From Ramazzottius varieornatus (Eukaryota > Tardigrada > Eutardigrada > Parachela > Ramazzottiidae): a stretch of 64,000 nucleotides of DNA. The stretch is taken from assembly GCA_001949185.1 (NCBI GenBank), contig BDGG01000004.1, positions 4,232,554 through 4,296,553 of the forward strand. Reading direction: 5' to 3'. The stretch's first letter is position 1; every line of letters begins with the position of its first letter. Below, one piece after another: positions 32,201 through 43,673 of this stretch. The notes beneath the pieces are model-generated. The model searched no databases. It had not been told where the DNA came from and was given only the letters and a program-made list of their open reading frames with translations. A program made the position numbers and the translations under genes.

Positions 32201-35200
32201 AGCGCCAACGCTGGAGAGAGTTATGGTCTGCGTGTAACACCCAAACACTCCTCTTGACTAACGGCCCATACATTAATGAAATCCAAGGACCTCTTCTCAG
32301 CCATGGTCTGTATTATTCGCATCGCACGCACCCTCATTTCAAGACTTTCCTTCGCTTTAAACGGAAGTTCGCGAAAGTGCAGGCTCTATGGAAAAAGACA
32401 GCTATGTTTTCTAAGGGTCTTCCGTCCGTCTCTTCGCCCATGTCCTTGATCAAGACGTCAAAAAGTCAGATGAGAAATGGGCTTTCGGAGATACTGAGGA
32501 CTGCTTATAAACCAGCATCTACACAGACAAACTTCCAGCTCTTTCACATCAATCAATCTCCATGCCGCGCAGTACCTTCTCCTCGTTACTGTCAATCCTC
32601 CCGTTCAAGGGATGCAAAATTAAAGGACCTTAACACGACTGCGGAATCAAGACTTTCCAATAATATATTAGAGTAAAGTCTGAGTGAAAAAGTCATGAGG
32701 AAAAACCCCAAGTTCACGATGAGCCAGCTTTCGGTCTACCGCGCAGGTTCGCAAAATAACCACGAACACGGCGTGGTACACTAGAGTGTCAAATTAACAC
32801 AAAACAAACCCCCATTTGGGAAGCGCGGCATAATTTCCGACCACAAACTTTCTCACGAAGACCGTGCAAAAGTGAAAGACACATCCATTTTTCCGCCGCA
32901 TTAAACGCGGATATGAATTTCCCATCACGTATCGCTTTGATCAAAATGTTTCCGTTAGTATATAGCATTCGGGCTTCGTAATAAGAGTGCTGGATAGCCG
33001 GATCAGTTTGCTCTACAGAGAAAAATCGTCTTCGCGACAAGCGACCGAAGCGCGGAGCACTTGATGAACTTCTCAGCAGGATGCTCCACAATATTATTTT
33101 CACGACATATCAAGTGTTTGCGGACAGTTGGCTAACTGAATTCTGCTCCCATAAAATCACATGGTGCCGCTCTATTTACGGACGGATCTCGTACCGGCTG
33201 TTTTTAAATTGGCCCAGTAAAGCTACCCAAACAAGCGAGGCATTCTTACCATGAAAGATTTGAGGATTTCGACAACTGATGTAATCCCAAATGAACGACA
33301 GCAAAATGCACGTCAAAATCGGCTGTTAACAAGGCCAGTAAAAGCCTAACCCCATCCAGAGCTTCGACGCTCGAGAGTTGAGTGATAAGGAAGAACTCGT
33401 GAAATGCGTCACCAAATGGATTAGGCAGATTTAATTCCAAGTCTCACAGTATACCACAATCGGCACTGAAAATGGCCAACCAGGAACATGATCAGATTAT
33501 TCGCGAAAACTACACAGAGAAATTTAGCTTTGTATCGGACATCATCATGTAGGACCCAGGTTGCACGAGCGCTCATTTATACTATCTACCCTTCCTTTTT
33601 TCTCACTGAACGCTCAAAAGATGCGCCATAGCCGCCATTCACCAGAGACCTTCCCGCGAGCAATTGCCGGTATACAGCATCCCACGAACCAATCATGGTA
33701 CGTCCTGTACGGAAATGGGCGTGCAGGACCCTTTGGCTGCTAGAGCGTGCTGTAGTAGCTATTTTGCCGTCCATGGATTGACAGCTTGTCGGCAAAAGCA
33801 AAGCCAGCAAAGTCAGAAATCGGGAACACCACCATACACATCATCATGTACACTCCATGTTATACTCCCACGCTACACAAGAGATTTACAACAAGCCACA
33901 TCCAACTAACCATAACCCTCTTTACACGTTCAAACACACATACAAGAAGCCACATGCAAATGCATCGCTGCGCACTCTTCGACCAGGAAGCCGCGCGATG
34001 TTTCTCGGCGCAAATTTGCCAGATGAAGTTACCCAGCGCTGAATCCATGTGTCCATCTCAAAAGATCTGGACGTACTGTAAACATTCGCCATCTGTCACG
34101 GTACACTACTAACTAGCACTTTGCGTGAGCTCACCCAAAGCTGCACTTTATTATGCTCTGGTGACTACTTCCTCGAAACTGACAATAAACCGGACAAGGA
34201 AGTTTACAGCGAACTGTATCAAGAATCATACATAAAAAACAGTTCTGCCGAGTTTCTCATACTGTAGTCATCGACCAAGAGTCCGCGAACCACTGCAAGA
34301 AAATAAAGAGGACAATAGTGCATAGTATATAGCCTCACATCCAGTAGATTGTACAAGGAAGCGCAAGCTGAAAATGCATGGGCGAGAGCTTAGATGTCCT
34401 CCATGTCTTTCTCGAACCAGCCTGATCCTGAGAGAAGTGCCAGAGTTTAGTCCAACCTAAATATGGAGCAAGTCGGCGGAAGATACTCACGAGGGACTTT
34501 GAGCAATCACAGGTTGTCCCTGTGGAATGACTTCAAACGTGTCGAGAGGAAACGCTGATAGCACTGAGCTGGATTACGGAAAGACTATGAATAGTCAATG
34601 CGACAAGAAGCCTTGATGAACCATACGCGGTTAGCGACGCTGCGATCAAGTTCAATCTTAAACGCCCCTAAAATGTTTCCTCCAGGGATGTGAAGCGTGT
34701 CACATCCGGTCATCTGAAATCTGGAACTGTCACTTCGTCTCACTCTCCCAAGCACTGCAGTGAATTTCTATCAGCGTACCAAACCCGCATTCCCCAATGA
34801 TAGTCAGACACATGAGACATATTATACCGCTTCTTCTGCCCAACTCAACGTGCAAGACCCTGCTTTAACAAAGAGTTTCGGAAGGAGCTCAAAAATCCCT
34901 TCATTACGATAGCCAACTCAGAAACACTCCTTCTACATACTCAACTATCTTCCAACACAGCGCAATTCCCACTTCTCAATGAGCGGTCAAAATCAACAGT
35001 AAACATACAGTACCTGATATCCGCCATTCCTTTTCCGCGCGTGTCGAGTTTCCTTTGGAGGGAGTTTCTTCCGGCCTGTCTATCGCTTTTCCATGGTCCC
35101 GACGTCATGGGAGTTGGAAGTCCGAAATCCGTCCAGGTTCGCGTGCTCCATGACTTGACGACAGACGATTCGTTTTCGTCCTTTCAGCCAGCAAACCTCT

Positions 35201-35527
35201 GTCATCCCAAGCCTAGAACAACCGAAAGTCCAGCCTGAACTAGTTCAGCCTTACCCCAACAGTCGTAATGATATCCACATCCTAGGTCTTGATCCTGGTT
35301 TTGCCCACCAACCCAATGACCAGCAGGGATAGCCTGTGAAAGTTGAAATTCCACGTGCGAAACAGCGGAAAAAAACCAACTGAAGCCAAGATTTGGAAAT
35401 TTGGCACAGCAATGTTTCGAGTTGTTGAATTGTTGTGGACGAAGGCGGCATCTGTTGTTCTTTCTTATCGCAAACTCGCAGCTGTCCCTACTCGCACTCA
35501 ACCTTAAATCAATGAATCCAGGTACAA

Positions 35528-35673
35528 TCGACTGTCATAATTATTGGCCCACACAAAAGTTTTGGCCACCGGCCGAAAGCGGCAACGCTTCGAATGATTG
35601 TTACTTTAGCGGGGAGATGCCGCTTTCGGCTTGTGGCAAAACTTTTGTCTCAGCCAATAATTATAACAGTCGA
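35528..35673. mobile_element. 146-bp MITE-like palindrome with TCGACTGT ends
   Basis: The two arms are about 57 bp each. They start TCGACTGT and share the ATAATTATTGGC, ACAAAAGTTTTG and GCCGAAAGCGGCA blocks in inverted orientation. Only about 30 bp separates them, so the element would fold into one long hairpin. It carries no reading frame. Confidence 0.8.
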
Positions 35674-35782
35674 GAGTTCCTGGATTAATTGATTCATTGA
35701 CATCAAAGTTTAATGTAACATCCACATAATCAATATTCTGGTGAATCAATGAACGATTTTTAAAAAGCTGTTGAACCACCTC

Positions 35783-36084
35783 AGCAGTGGGCAGAGTAGA
35801 TCAGTAAGGCGGCGGCCACAGTGGGATACGAGTCGCTCCTACGGGTCACTCCTACAACCCGAAGGGGCGCAGACCCGCAGTAGTAGACACTATGGTAAGG
35901 CGGGGCTGGTTTGAGAACTATGGAGCGGCAACGAAATGAAAATTGCCCTTAATCGGCCAACCAATATTGTCCAAGCTGGAGATTCTATGCCTTCATTGGT
36001 CGTCTAAGGATATTCTTTAATTTCATGCCCCACTCCATATGATGTCATCTGGTCGCGCCTTACTGATCTACTCTGCCCACTGCT
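35783..36084. mobile_element. 302-bp element with 29-bp perfect terminal inverted repeats
   Basis: Both ends read AGCAGTGGGCAGAGTAGATC followed by AGTAAGGCG in inverted orientation without mismatch. The 240-bp interior is noncoding. It lies about 280 bp upstream of the SCOC start codon and is one of the best-preserved repeat elements in the window. Confidence 0.85.
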
Positions 36085-36363
36085 CATTTCCGAGTTCTTA
36101 TGCGACCGAATTTCAGCTAAGATCTTAGGACGGTAAGCTTAGATCATTCTGTACTGTCGAGTAACGTGGAGGCCTCGGAGACAGAGACAGAACTGTAGCG
36201 TCTCAGGGAATATCGGGGTGAGCTACGTCGTGCAGGGAGTTGCTCATTTGACCCGACCAACCACTGCCTTATTGATCGACAGAATCTGCAGCTTTGCACT
36301 TTGCCACTTTTGTATTTCCCGATTTCCCGGAGTCAAACATCTTTGTCCACGCAGTCTCCCAAC

Positions 36364-37208
36364 ATGGACAATATTAAAAGCCCTATATTCGAGCAACTAC
36401 CTGGTATCCCGCTAGCAGATGAAGATGCCTCAGGTGGGGGTTCCACTTCCGCTAGTCATGTTATGTAGAGGTGTGCACTTCCGTTTGTCAACTTGGTTGT
36501 TCCAGACGATGATGAGCGTGATAGCGACGATAATGAAGAAGATCAGAGAACGCCAGACCGTGAAGCCTCTCCGGACGGCAGTCGGAGCGTTGCTGACGAT
36601 GGAAGCAAAAGCGTGGACTCGTTCAGCTTCCAGAACGATGGTACGTAAGTCCAAGTATTCATATAATTACAGTTCATTACCGTAAGGATTTATGTAACAT
36701 TCACGTCGGTGGCTCTTGGTGAAGAGAAGGCTTTTGTACCCAAGAAGTAGTGTACATGGACCGTTTTTGTAGATTGTGCTCTTGACGAAGCGGAGGAGAA
36801 AGCCCGTCTGATTGCGCAGGTTTTGGAACTGCAGAACACGTTAGATGGTGGGTAACTCTTCTGCTCCATCTGCAGTATTGGTGTTTGCTGTTCCCTTATA
36901 CAGGGAACGGAATCTTGTATAAGGGATTCTCCTTTGCAGATCTCTCCCAGAAGGTTGACAGTGTGAAAGAAGAAAACCTCAAGCTGAAGTCGGAGAATCA
37001 AGTTCTCGGCCAGTACATTGAGAACCTGATGGCTGCCAGCAATGTGTTTCAGTCGACCACGCAGAACCCGAAGAAAAAGTACGTCGGCAAGCCTCGAGAA
37101 CTTTCGAAAGAAGGTCTTGTGAATCAGTATAACATTACGCCAAATGAACGCTTTTCTGCTTGCTCTGATTTTAGGCCAAACAAGAAGCCATCGAAGCCCA
37201 GCTCTTGA
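36364..37208 (+). CDS. SCOC: Short coiled-coil protein SCOC (Arl1/Golgi effector)
   Basis: Small Golgi-associated coiled-coil protein that binds Arl1-type GTPases and takes part in autophagy regulation. Exons: 36364-36433, 36506-36640, 36773-36847, 36940-37078, 37175-37208; 150 aa, all in frame. The C-terminal half is a coiled coil with [19 protein letters not shown] followed by [17 protein letters not shown], nearly identical to vertebrate SCOC, and it ends in a lysine-rich tail as in that family. The N-terminal 70 residues are acidic ([13 protein letters not shown]) and poorly conserved, which is normal for the family. The exon 4 donor gtacgt was chosen over read-through because it reaches an in-frame terminal exon; read-through would also give an open frame to the same stop, so intron retention would be tolerated. 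Confidence 0.95.
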
Positions 37209-37944
37209 GAAACTCGGTCCCAAAGACTTGTAGTCGTTTGGTGGTTTCCGCTTCGAGATATTCCTACTTATGGCTCTTTTTCAGTTCTCGGTCAGAAGCC
37301 TGTGGATTTGGCTGCTCGCTCTTGGATAATTTTCCAGATTTAGCTCGCTCTGAAACGCCGCTTTTGTATTATAACACGTAATGATACCGTTTGTTCCTAT
37401 CGAGTCGTTTCCGGTGTGATATTATTTCTGTGTTGCTTTAGTTTCTTATGCTCGTACTGTTTTACCGATAGGTGAAGGTTTTTAGCGAACATGGAGCCGT
37501 TCTGTATCAGACTTTGTGTTCTCGGGTTCGTGCTCAGGTGCGCGGACGCTCTTTTTATTTTAGGCTGTTCATATTTCGGCTGGTCTTTTTTCTGTTCTGT
37601 TTTACGTTTCCTTTCGCTCAGTCTGGCTTCGGTACTCGTGCAACAGTTATTTCTGAGGTACTTTTTGGTTTCCACGTATGCAGACATATAATAGCCGAAC
37701 ATGAGTTATGAATTACAACTTTGGTGGTCTGGAACTTCAAGTCTTCAACCAGTTCTCAGTGGTTCAACCTGCTTTCCCCCTCTACGCCGCAGTGACGTCA
37801 TGTCTCACCTGTGACAGCAGCATTCGATAATACAGTTCAGTCAGGTCAGATTATTGATCGTTGGGATCCACAGTCACCCAGATATCGCGCTGACTTCTTC
37901 CATTCTGTTTGCTCGAAATTTAAACATCCCCAGTTAGTTTAGCC
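37209..37944. other. SCOC-BBS7 intergenic interval
   Basis: This 736-bp stretch separates the SCOC stop from the BBS7-like start. Frames on both strands around 37397-37711 look like noise. No part of it encodes a beta-propeller, which matters for the interpretation of the BBS7 gene. Confidence 0.6.
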
Positions 37945-39362
37945 ATGGAGAAGTTAACCTTTACTTTGCCGAAGATCGCGCCTCCCAAAGTTCCAGTTGC
38001 CGTACAGTTCGATCTGCTGGTCAGTCAGAACCCTCCTTGCTACGCCTTGCGATTTTCTTCAGATACTGTGCTGGAAGGTGCCTGGATAAGCTGCACTATC
38101 CCTATCCTCTTTCTATCGAGCAGCACACCTACCTACGAGATGACAAGGACGGACTCCGAGGGAGAGCTGAAGTTGGGAAATAAGTTTAGCGCAACGCTGC
38201 GGCTAAAACCAAATTGTCGTACTTCAGAGTTCTACTTCCGCCCTGTCGAAGGGTACTCCGGCACGCTGGAAATATTCGTGTCAGCAGTCAATAGCAGTGG
38301 CCGCTTGACGCAGCGTGAAAGCGTCAACCTCACGCCGCTATCTTCTTACTACAGGATCGCGGAAGTGGATGATAGCCGGTACACATTTGCAAATGCCAGG
38401 TTGTCCGAATCACCATTCTGCATTCGAAATCATCTGTTCATTTCAGGGCCTATAATACGCTGCGGATAACAGGCCAGTTCAGTTTCTTGAAGGTGCAGTC
38501 ATGGTTGCAGATGATCCTCCAAGGTGCGGAGTGCGACACATCCGGGTTTCGATTCGACGAGCATGGCGGGACGTTCGCGTTCGAATCCATGCTTCTTCAC
38601 TGTCACCTACAATGTCAAGTCATGTAAGTTCCCGTTGAAAGGACCTCGACACTTCCTTCGAGGGAGGTCACAGTTTCTCAACTTTTCAGGGACAAGGAAA
38701 TTGTTTTTCGCTGCGAAAACCCATCAACTATCGCAATACTGATACAGTTCATTACTCGGCAAGCGACCGCGGAGAAGATCAAGCTCGACATTAGACCAAG
38801 TCAGTCTTTTAGCAGCAGTACAGTAGCCGAAAGAAAACCTTCCGGTTCCAGGGTCCTCTTTGTAGAAACGATGGAAGGAACCTACTCAACGACGTTGGAG
38901 AGACTTGTCAGAGTCATAACGCCTATCCGAAGTCGTAACGATCTTCAGAACTTGACAGACGCGCTCGCGGTAAGAACCTTCTTTTGGAACAAATGCCAGT
39001 ACTAACGTGCACCTTCTGTTCCAGGAAGTGATGGCTGCGGAGGGTGAGAATGCGAATCTCCATCCGGAATTCCGGTCGGAAAACTGGAAACAGATGCGTA
39101 ACGGCGACCAACTGCAGAAAGCGGAAAACAAAGCCAACTTGGATTTCGTTACCGGTACTCGTACAAACCAGGATTTCCAATATACGTACATGGAACCTCT
39201 TAGCAGAGACAGTTTTTTGCAGCTCTCATAATAGATTTAATGAAAGACTGTGCCAAGCTCCAAGGCACGAGCATCACGTCAAAACTACCCCATCTACTTG
39301 CCACACTGCAAACAAATCACTACACCCTCAAGGACCTGCAGAACTTCGTATCGGCAATCTAA
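37945..39362 (+). CDS. BBS7: BBS7-like protein lacking the N-terminal beta-propeller
   Basis: BBS7 is a BBSome subunit that carries membrane cargo in cilia. Exons: 37945-38399, 38447-38623, 38690-38969, 39025-39154, 39235-39362; 389 aa with consistent phases. The sequence aligns with the C-terminal half of BBS7: an ear-like beta module (EFYFRPVEGYSGTLEIFV), then NTLRITGQFSFLKVQSW, matching human NTLTLTGQFSFAEVHSW, then the helical tail ending SKLPHLLATL...NFVSAI. Human BBS7 is about 715 aa, and residues before roughly 340 (the seven-bladed propeller) have no counterpart here. An ATG with a plausible context opens the first exon, but an upstream CAG just before it could also be a splice acceptor. 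So this is either a short BBS7, a split gene whose first half lies elsewhere, or a partial duplicate. No stop or frameshift breaks the part present. Confidence 0.83.
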
Positions 39363-40590
39363 AGAACATCAAAATTCTGAAACAGTAACCAAATTTGCAG
39401 AACCTTAACCCACGGTTAAGCAAAACGTTAGATAAAACACGGGGAGGATAAGATCAAGCGTAACACCGTACATGTTCGCTCGTCGCTGGCTTACAAGAGG
39501 TCCTTTGCCCAGACGGGGTATTCCAGCTGCTGCTGATGAGAGAAAGAGAGAGAGACAAGTGATAATCCATGAATGGAGAGCGACGGGTACGAACTTCTTG
39601 GAGCGCGTAGCTCCATTCCTAAAGCTGAGTCTTCGGTCCTCGAAACCTTGATCTCATGTCAATCTGCCGGATAAAAACCCGTATTTAGAGAACACGACAT
39701 TGAGGACGTTGCACGAATTATACAGTAAAGTCCTCAATACATCCGATTTCACTTGTAGTAGCAAAACCCAAGCTTAGTTGATATTCAGACTACCCTTTCA
39801 GTAAAACACGGACGAAACCATCTACCTACAAGTGATCTTTTGCATTCGAAGAACGCTGTCTGTAGGCTGTAGCACTCTTGAGGAACAGAAGGATGATGCG
39901 TCCGTAGGCATTCTTTCGGTGTTTTCCTTTCCTGTAGAGGCTTGCGACAATTAATTAAGGAACTAGGGAAACCTGTTTGGCTTAACACAGCAAAATGAAC
40001 AACTCATACCTGACTACAACATTCTGTCTCTAGCAAGCAGTTTTTCAGATCGGCCCGGAGTCCGGCACAAGTGGACGTATCTTTGAGATGAACTTCTTCG
40101 TAATACTTCATCCCGTAAGCGAAGATATGGTACTCACGGTTATAGACGAAGCTGTGGCATGTGCCGTCTGATCAGCTTCGATGCGGCGCCAGCCAAGGTA
40201 TAAAAATTTCGCTTGATAGTGACGGTCGTGCCCAACTCTCAAGAAGCACGTATCACGAAACGAGGATCCGGGACTGCGGGAGGAGGAAATGCTCCTGCCA
40301 AAATTTTGATTCATTAGGGTCACGCTTCATGCCCCAATTTCCCAAATTCTTCTTAGGGCTCGGGTTGGCAGGCCGGGCGACATGGCTTGCCCAGCTGGAC
40401 TGTTAAAAACGATCAAGCGGTTTCGGGCCAGAGTGGACCGCTTCCGCTTCTGCTAGCCGGTATTGGATTTACAATCTTTCGAGTTTGAAGTTTCCGCCTT
40501 GCCGGCGGAAACTCGGTCATTTCTCTTTGTTGACGCTTCGGAAGCTCGGCTACATCTAATCGTAATTATCTGGATCTACTAGAATACGAT
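39363..40590. other. Interval downstream of BBS7 with no called gene
   Basis: No supported exon. A purine-rich AGAGAGAGAG patch sits near 39540, and a small hairpin with 10-bp arms (AGTTTCCGCC) is at about 40489-40513, just before the uncertain gene that follows. Confidence 0.45.
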
Positions 40591-41571
40591 CGAAAGCGGG
40601 CGCCGTGGATGATATAGGGGCAAGAATGGCAGAATCGAAGGACGAAGCGGCCGAAGTGGAAGAACTGCTGACCAACGAGTTCACTGTTGCGCAGTTGTGG
40701 CAGCAGCTTCCTGTGCTCTGCCAGGAAGAAGTTCCCATATATTTGGATCTTCAGAGAGGCAGCCGGCTGTGCAGATAAAGAAGTGGACTGAAACTGTTCC
40801 ATTGTTAGCCGTACTCTGCAGTCTACATTGTTGAATTCCATTTATTTCGCGGAGTTTCTACTTCGTGGAAATCTTCGCTCTCTCGACTTTTCAATGGTGG
40901 TGTGGTGTTTTCCAGATGGACAAAAGAACTACTTACAAAGTTCTATACAACAGCGACAAAATCCAGCCGCTTCTGTGGACGGAGCTGATGTTCAAAGACT
41001 ATCAGAAACCGGCACCATCAGAAATATTGTCATCCTCAAAATTCCCGAAGTTCTCTTCTGAGGGACGGCATTGCGCGCCAGATAGACGCGCTTGATGATC
41101 AGCATCCAACAAACACGACCTTCTGTAATATGAACGTACAAAATGGGGACCGGCATGTCAGGGATCTTTGGTAGGGGGTATCTCACTCCAACGACGAGAA
41201 AACATATTGTAGGCATATGTATTATACAAAGTCTTTCTCTGGCTCATCCCACCAGGATACTTAGCAGACAAACGGACGCAGACATCGAGGCAGAACTTGA
41301 TGCTCTCTTCGCTGAGCCCGGTATGGACTCCAAAGATTATTCCTCAGCAGATGTTCGTAACGGCCTAGTCAGTGAGTATATGTGTGGGCGCCTCAACGGG
41401 TGGATGCTCGGAGAAGCACCTAGCGATTCCGATGCGATCTGGTCATACCCGGACGAACAGCTTCAGTGGCTAAAGAGTTTGTTAGGAAGTCTGCAAAGAA
41501 AGGTCGCGCCAGATATCATAGAAGTTGTCGATGCAATTTCGGAACTGCGAAAAACCAGAGCAAGACAGTAG
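40590..41571 (+). CDS. Possible multi-exon gene, product unrecognised
   Basis: Three plus-strand frames look protein-like and sit next to usable splice sites. The first is an acidic helical stretch at 40624-40770 (MAESKDEAAEVEELL then FTVAQLWQQLP). The second is a block after an acceptor at about 40916 (LLWTELMFKDYQKP). The third is a terminal frame after an acceptor at about 41268, ending at 41571 (DIEAELDALFAEPG, MCGRLNGWMLGEAPS, then a helical tail with a terminal arginine-rich end). The third is the strongest. I could not connect all three in one phase-consistent model and do not recognise the family. The span and exon limits are approximate. It is flanked by BBS7 on the same strand and GRXCR on the other. 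Confidence 0.4.
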
Positions 41572-42061
41572 GTTTACGCATAATCCTCAACGTTACCATA
41601 ATTTTCTCGAATTATTATTACTATTATGGGGACCATGTTTAGCAGGACTACTTGCAAATTCGGCCTTCTGGTTGGATTTCAAAGATGGGATTTTCCTAGA
41701 AAGGTAGCGAACTGGTTGCTTTAGACTGCGCGTTCCTCGCAAATACTGTAACTCCTGGCCCGACCGAGCCGCCTCAGGCTTCCACATGATTTCCAGAGCT
41801 TCTGGTGACAGCGTACTTATCTTTACTTTTAGTATTTAGTTACAGAGAACTCGGAGTCTAATCGAAGCAAATTTCAAATTTCAGCACTTTCAAACATAGC
41901 GCGTACTTCGATGAGTTGTTAAATGTATTCTAAAAACCCTAGGAATATCAATAACGACCACAGTAAAAACATCCATTGTTTCACATGACTGTCAACCAGG
42001 CACAACAAGCGAAAACTTAGCACGGGTCTTGGCACCACAGTCTGTCATCGATTCCAACCAA

Positions 42062-43673
42062 TCAACCTCGTGGAGGTAATGTGCATGCTGGACATTGCTG
42101 AAGTCCGTTTGTGTCGCAGTTGGAACATCGAAGAGCGTAAAACTGATCTGTGAAGGCGTTCCGGTGAGAGGACTTCTTACTTCCATAACACTGTTGACAG
42201 GGAACTACCGTGAAGCCACCGCATGTACTGCAGGGCGGGGTTACTCCATAACGCTGGAAGAAGAAGAATATCTCGGTCAGGTAATGCTTCCTTGTGGGTC
42301 TAACGGAACGTGCTTACTCTGTAGGGCTTCAACATAGTACGAAGCTGTCCATCCTCATTCAAGTTGACGATGCGTTCAAAGTCCTGAAATGACATAAGCA
42401 TTTCCGGTCAGTGGTCAGTACTGTAAACAAGCGCGGGATCCGGAGAACGAGTGTCCAAACAGATTATCCAAGCTAGAATCAATTTGCGCTGAAGGTCTGG
42501 GGCAACTAGTATTGGCCGAGGAACCTTTCCAGGATCATCGGTCGCTGTCAGCCTACCGTGACAGACATAAATCTTCTTGATTGGATTGCTAGCTGCATGA
42601 TAATCCGTCAGTCGGTCTGCCGAGCGCTAAGCTTGCTCGAGGTGCGCCAGAATAATCACACTGGTCGGATGACAAGAAAATTGTGAGTTTGTCAAGATTC
42701 AAGGTTGGGACCTCAGCGCCAGCATTAGCCGGCATGTACTGTAGCAACTTCAGAGAGATTTTTCGGGTATTTATCATAGCACCATTTAAGAGTTAAGACA
42801 ATGCTGTCATAATTGAAGGTTAGCTTTAAGTACTCACTCCAACATAATGGCCCTCGACGAAAAGATGAGGAACTTTTTCGGCCTTGTCACTGCCAATACG
42901 CTCTTTCAATTCGTAGTGGTAATCCCGATTGATAAATAAATCATAATCCGAAAACTGAACCATCAAATTTTGCAGGATTTTCCGGATCTCCATACAGTTG
43001 TAATAATTATCGCGGTAAACGTTGAGCGAAGTTGAATACAGAACCACTTTTCCTTTTTCCAACACAGTAAAATTCTGCAGAAAAAAAACCAGATTCAGTA
43101 TCAACAATAACAAAATTACATCCGTATACTAACACCGCAGAAAAATTCTCTACCTTTTCACTTGTGGATTTTGGCTCTTTGTCTTTGAAGGTAGCAACCG
43201 CGGCCCGGACTCTTCCGCGAACTCCTCTGGTCGACCCTTTCCGGCTTACGATGGGGGCGCTGACGTGAGGGTTTGATCTGGGAGAAAATTTTCACGAAGA
43301 AAATCAGCATGGAGTAAAAGCGCTAAAAATGTTCGGGAATGTTCAGTTGTGATCGACCATACCTTTCCGATATACTTAGAGGCCCATTGAAGGTATCTTC
43401 AGGTTCATCGTCAGGCTGCAGCTCTTTACAATGGAATTTCATGTATTGGTCGTATTCGAAGGGGTTCCCCAAGCCGTTGGTGTTCAGGTCCTCTCCAATT
43501 TCCGAACGGACTTCCGAACTCAGACAGTCGCTGTATGTCTCATCGCCGTCGCAGGAGCCGCCAGTAAATCCACTCAAGCCCGAATCTGTTTCGCGATCCG
43601 AATCGGCATTGTCTGAGAACGATTGAGTCTTACGCAGTGCCAGGTAAGGATCATGAGATCGACGGTTCCACAT
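42062..43673 (-). CDS. Glutaredoxin domain-containing cysteine-rich protein (GRXCR1/2-like)
   Basis: Relative of the vertebrate hair-bundle proteins GRXCR1 and GRXCR2, which act at actin-based sensory protrusions. Exons in order: 43363-43673, 43154-43277, 42838-43074, 42318-42383, 42062-42253; 309 aa, phases consistent. After an acidic N-terminus comes a short TRGVRGRVR block (vertebrate TVRGVKYKV). The degenerate glutaredoxin domain follows (VVLYSTSLNVYRDNYYNC, then VPHLFVEGHYVG and LNEDGQLRTML), without the CxxC redox motif usual for glutaredoxins. The C-terminus has four CxxC pairs (CSTCGG, CQQCYGSK, CSNCDTNGLQQC, CPAC), the family's zinc-ribbon-like module. I cannot say which of GRXCR1 or GRXCR2 is closer; a single pre-duplication gene is likely. 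The start chosen is the first ATG of exon 1; an upstream non-coding exon is possible. Confidence 0.92.

Larger units (their letters stand above)
26137..36363. other. Ten-kilobase gene-poor interval
   Basis: This lies between the 5' end of FRMPD4 and the start of SCOC. Two overlapping plus-strand frames of about 180 codons (31635-32177 and 32140-32676) and one minus-strand frame of 138 codons (29405-29821) are the longest, but none has domain-like composition or splice partners. Three inverted-repeat elements (29196-29295, 35528-35673, 35783-36084) are the only clear structures. The left end presumably carries the FRMPD4 promoter. Confidence 0.6.

Noticed and set aside
31635-32676. Two overlapping plus-strand frames of about 180 codons
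   Set aside because: Basic, His-rich random-looking composition, different frames, no family resemblance and no splice context; length alone is not enough in this base composition.
38400-38469. Read-through of the first BBS7 exon to a stop
   Set aside because: Splicing at 38399 to 38447 restores NTLRITGQFSFLKVQSW, a conserved BBS7 block, so the read-through tail is intronic.
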